Shown: piece after piece, positions 60,446 to 64,000 of the stretch
Layout of the letters: the number at the start of each line of letters is the position of its first letter
Position numbering within the stretch: position 1 is the first letter of the stretch
Source: Alisma plantago-aquatica
Taxonomy: Eukaryota; Streptophyta; Magnoliopsida; Alismatales; Alismataceae
DNA: 64,000 bases
Reading direction: 5' to 3'
Assembly (NCBI GenBank): GCA_963693085.1
Contig: OY856409.1
Location: 1,169,409,749-1,169,473,748, forward strand
The notes under the pieces: model-generated
Seen by the model: only the letters and a program-made list of their open reading frames with translations
The model's database searches: none
Told to the model about the DNA's origin: nothing
Program-made: the position numbers and the translations under genes

Positions 60446-61921
60446 CTAGTATGGTGGTGGTGTCTGGCTAGGGTCCTGGGGAGGAAACATTCCCTAGAAA
60501 TTTGGATCAGAAGAGGGCATACGTTGTGGCATCAGATATCCTCCAAAGTATCCCTGACTCCAATAATGGTCAAAGAACGACTGCTGGTATTGCTCCATCC
60601 TCTGCCAACATTTATGCATGGTCTCTTGGTTGGCCAAGAGAAGACTCTCATTCTCATAGATCGCCTACTGGTTAGTGTACAGCCGTCCTTGCACATCTTG
60701 AATTCCAGCTAGAGATGTGGTGTGTTGCTGCTGAGCAGTCTGAATATCCTACAACATGGTATACATGCCCGCCATGGAGTAAGCATCCTCTCCTTTCTGA
60801 GAGGGTGGTTGGGCAGAAGAAGTCAAGGTTGCATAGTGTCTTGGGCATTTTCGTGGAGCTACTCGATGTGTGATGGGGATGTTTGGATCCACCTCCCCCA
60901 CATCGTCGTCACCTGGCTTCCCATCCTCATCATCATCCCCTTCTTGTTCTTCATTGTCGTCATCAATGTCTAGCCATCTATAGTGGTCAACTTGCTTGAT
61001 GTTGAATACAGGATCAGGTAATTGATGCTCGTAGAAGCTGTCACTGACCGAACAGCTTGCAAAGATGGTGTTATCTCATACAATGATAAGACCGGCCTGC
61101 TTGAAGTGGATGCGATCTATGTGGTTCTTGGACTGTAGCGGATCAAGTGTAGAGAGATTCAGATATAAGTGGAAATCTATGGGGGTGATAAGTCCCCCAA
61201 AAAGGATCGGTGTGGTCCTCCTTACATTTTGCCTTACCGCCATCACATGGGTAAGGAAGAATGCCCTAAAGTTGACCGGCCTCCCCTCCGAAAGCTGGTA
61301 GAGAAAATATAAGTCTGGATGCTAGACCTTCTCTTTCCCTTAAGTACACTTGGCGAATATTGTGTTGGTGAGCATGCAGTGTATCCCCCGAAGAAAGGGG
61401 TACTCGATGTCGGACATGGCACTTTGGTGCCAACTTATCTTGTAGCCTTCTGGCATTATCACAAGATCCTTCCATATTGCATTGAAATTGACATTCTCAT
61501 AATGGCGGCATGGCACATGAGGCCATCCATAGATCTCATTGAAGGCATGAAGGGTCATGGAGTGGTTGGTGTTGTAAAGGTATAAGTCCACCTTCCCTTC
61601 TTTCCACTCACCTCACTTCAGGCAGACTGGGTCAGGGGCCACACATATCTCCAGCGAAGCCATGAACTCGAGCACGATCTCCTTGTATGTGGGTCACCTA
61701 CTGAAGAAAGGGTTTGAGTTCCCTTCATCAAACTCTTGCCCTTGGAGGATAGCCTCCATATTGTCGATGAATCCCATGTCCTCCATCGTCTTTCAGTTTC
61801 CATATCTCATCGGAGAAAATGGTCTTTTAGCGAGCTCCTTGTACACGTTCTGCACCTATGATGAAGGATGACTTATCTTGGGTCATGGCTTCAGGGTGGG
61901 AGCTTCTCTTCTCCTTGCCAT
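60446..61921 (-). pseudogene. Athila ORF1-like protein, one frame with about 11 internal stops
   Basis: From the ATG at 61921 (MARRREAPTLKP) a single frame of 492 codons ends at the TAG at 60446. Recognisable parts: NPFFSR near 61710, YKEIVLEFMASLEICVAPDP, VDLYLYNTNHSMTLHAFNEI (from 61588), GWPHVPCRHYENVNFNAIWK, FLRGIHCMLTNTIFAK and LFGGLITPI (near 61200). An acidic run of Asp/Glu (near 60940) and a Gln-rich C-terminus follow. The pattern fits the ATHILA ORF-1 family found downstream of pol, sometimes called env-like. I see no signal peptide or membrane segment, so an envelope role is not supported. About eleven internal stops (for example the TAA at about 61340) but no frameshift were found. 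Confidence 0.75.
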
Positions 61922-62782
61922 GGTGTTGATGAGATCGGAGAAGGATGTTGAGAAAGTAGAGCTCGGTGCAGCTTTTGAGTGCTCGGTGTAGTTGCTTAAA
62001 CTTGGGGAGGAGTGGTTCTTGAAGGTGTGGAAGAAACACTCCACTACCTCCCCCTTTATAGTGATGGATCGACACTCCTGTATCTAAGTAGGTGGCACCG
62101 ATGCACTGTCATTGGCACCGAGTCTGGAGTCCATTTGTGGTCTCAGTACATCGATGGTTGTCGGTGCTCCATCTTGAACAAACGAATCTTTGGCATATCA
62201 GTGGCACCGAAGAAATGGTCAATGGTACTAATGTTCAGTGGATCTGTGCTATCAATCGTCGATCATGGTGTATCTGGATCATCGATGAGGGTACCCAAGG
62301 ATCGGTGATGTCATATGTTGGTGGCACTGAAGGATTAGTTGGTGGTACCGACCTGGTTGATTTTTCTCGGTGCACTGATGCACTCACTGAGCCTAGAGCA
62401 TCCATCGTGTCGGTGACACTGACCAACGTGTCAATGGTATCAACGGTTCATCAGTTAGCCACCTATGGTTTCTCTGTATTTCTTTAGGGATTTTGGTGCC
62501 ACCGACTGGGGTGTCGGTGGTACTGAGTCTACTCTTTCAAACGAGACCTCTCACTGACCAGAATTCGATGCCACCGACTGGGGAGTCGGTGGTACCGACC
62601 TTGCATGTTCCTGCACACTTAACAAATGGGTCAAGGTATCAGTTTTACAAAAATAATATGGAAATCTAAATTCAGCTAAACCAAAATAATGTAAAGGAAT
62701 GAAATAAAAATCCTAATGGTTGGGTTGCCTCCCAACAAGCACCCTCGTATTATGTCCTAGGCTAGACAAGTCCAGTTTAAGA
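61922..62782 (-). other. Athila-like spacer with palindromic TGGCACCGA repeats
   Basis: Between pol and the ORF. 62090-62610 holds more than ten copies of GGTGGCACCGA / TCGGTGGTACCGA, several forming palindromes around one or two bases (for example near 62510 and 62580). 62719-62740 contains GGGTTGCCTCCCAACAAGC, whose complement GCTTGTTGGGAGGCAACCC is a motif I know from the end of pol in Athila-type elements. A small forward ORF here is chance. Confidence 0.7.
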
Positions 62783-64000
62783 TCAATTAGGAGCAATGAG
62801 CCTCACCTCATGCTCTTTCCTGGTAAAGTCTTCCCCAAAGTAATGCTTCAGTTTTTGGCCATTAATCAAGAAGGATCTCTCTTCATCCTTGATTTTAACC
62901 ACCCTGTGTGGAAAAACTTCCTCTATGACAAACAGTCCACTCCACCTAGATCTCAGTTTACCAGGGTGTAATTTCAACCTCAAATTAAAAAGCAACACAT
63001 TCTCTCCTGGATAAAAGACTCTTCTTGCTATGTGTCGGTCTTGTATTTTTGTAGTTCTCTCCTAGTGCATTCTTGAATTTTCATAAGCGTCCATCCTAAT
63101 TTCATTCAGCTCATTCAACTCTAACATCCTGCTCTTGTTTGCTTCATCAATGTCAAAATTGAGCTTCCTCAATGCCCAATGAGCTTTATGTTCTAATTCC
63201 ACAAGGAGATGACACTCCCATCCATAGACTATCCTCAAGGGTGTATTACCTATTGGTGTTTTATAGGTAGTCCTATAGTCCCATAGCACATCAACCAACA
63301 AGGAACTCCAATTCTTTCTACTATAAGTTACATTTTTCTCAATGATCTTTTTAATCTCACGATTTGAAATCTCCACCTGCCCCTGAGTCTGTGGGTGATA
63401 GGGCATACCCATGTGGTGCTTCACCCCATATTTTCTTAAAAGTGCTCCAAACTTCTGATTGGTGAAGTGTGTTCCACCATCACTTATGATCATCCTTGGC
63501 AATCCAAACCTGCAAAAAAATGTAATCCTTGGAAAATTTGCACACAACATTGGCATCATTGGTGCGGGTTGGAATCGCTTCCACCCACTTTGATACATAG
63601 TCTACATCCAGTAAGATATAGAGGTTAGAGTTAGAGGACACAAAGGGTCCCTCGATATCAATACCCCATAGGTCAAATGCCTCTACTTCTTGAAACACGT
63701 TCAATGGCATCTCCTTCCTCTTTGATATATTACCTGACCGCTGACATACATCACACCTACGCACAAAATCATATGCATCCTTGAATAGGGTCGGTCAGTA
63801 CAAACCATTCTCCAAAACCTTTACAGCTGTCCTAGCACTGGCATGGTGTCCACCTGTAGGTAGTGTGTGGCAATGTTTCAACACACTATCATATGCGTAT
63901 TCAGGTATGCACCTCCTCAATATTCCATCCATTCACTATCTCAACAAAATAGGTTCATCCCAAAAATAATAGCGCAATGAATGAAAGAACCTCTTTCTTT
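62783..64000 (-). pseudogene. Athila-like pol C-terminus: integrase (5' part outside window)
   Basis: Integrase joins element DNA to the host genome. Visible in order: the zinc-binding region (GGHHASARTA, RRCDVCQRSG, 63865-63740), the catalytic core with DIEGPF and DYVSKWVEAIPTRTND, MIISDGGTHFTNQKFGALL, and GQVEISNREIKKIIEKN with the catalytic Glu. WSSLLVDVLWDYRTTYKTPIG follows (as WDYRTTYKTPIG near 63280) and a C-terminal domain LHPGKLRSRWSGLFVIEEVF. It ends at a stop at 62783. Damage: a frameshift in a T-run near 63515, a TAG near 63060, and stops near 63945 and 63790. Confidence 0.9.

Larger units (their letters stand above)
57409..64000 (-). mobile_element. Athila-like Ty3 element (3' part; continues beyond window)
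   Basis: Reading leftwards: end of pol (integrase, 64000-62783), a noncoding spacer with palindromic repeats, an Athila ORF1-like coding region (61921-60446), a long noncoding stretch, polypurine tract (58850-58836) and 3' LTR (58835-57409). The gene order, with an extra ORF between pol and the 3' LTR, is characteristic of the Athila lineage. TGAAA (57404-57408) is the presumptive left target duplication. It was inserted into Ty3-3 integrase. Confidence 0.85.

Noticed and set aside
60446..61921. Viral envelope gene in the Athila-like element
   Set aside because: The position is that called env-like, but no signal peptide, cleavage site or membrane segment is visible; kept as ATHILA ORF1-like only.

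Overview
The window looks like plant nuclear DNA from a repeat-rich angiosperm genome. It is AT-rich and contains almost nothing but transposable elements nested in one another: Ty3 elements with long LTRs and a C-terminal chromodomain (Tekay/Del-like), Ty1/copia elements, an Athila-type Ty3 element, a CACTA transposon of the Ptta/En/Spm type and two hAT-type DNA elements. I found no intact host gene, no tRNA or rRNA gene and no CRISPR. The species cannot be fixed from the sequence alone. Every coding region I recognise is broken, so all are reported as pseudogenes.

Layout. Positions 1-570 are unassigned. 571-7371 is part of a minus-strand Ty3 element (Ty3-1: gag-protease, Met-tRNA primer site, 5.16-kb LTR), sitting in the gag of an older minus-strand copia element (copia-2, 7372 to about 8680). 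A short BED-zinc-finger fragment (8736-8921) and poor AT-rich DNA follow. 12521-15030 is a hAT-type element with a perfect 8-bp target duplication.

15247-45430 is one minus-strand copia element (copia-1) blown up from a few kb to 30 kb by three insertions: a 7.0-kb CACTA element in its 3' LTR (16921-23961, duplication AAA), a 12.4-kb plus-strand Ty3 element between gag and protease (Ty3-2, 27767-40205, duplication GAACC), and a 1.47-kb hAT element made almost wholly of GGGTC-type repeats in its 5' leader (41535-43000, duplication GCCATAAC).

A second nest runs off the right edge: a minus-strand Ty3 3' LTR (Ty3-X, 45616-48822), split after its polypurine tract by a plus-strand Ty3 element (Ty3-3, 48943-57408), which is split inside integrase by a minus-strand Athila-like element (57409 to beyond 64000).

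Themes worth following: (i) a hairpin in the copia leader shared by two copia copies with paired, compensating base changes; (ii) unrelated LTR families each carrying their own dispersed palindromic motif; (iii) open frames ruined almost only by in-frame stops, with few or no frameshifts, as expected from cytosine deamination; (iv) a CACTA element that keeps a Ptta-Ulp1-like gene but shows no DDE-type transposase; (v) blocks conserved among five otherwise diverged Ty3 LTRs.
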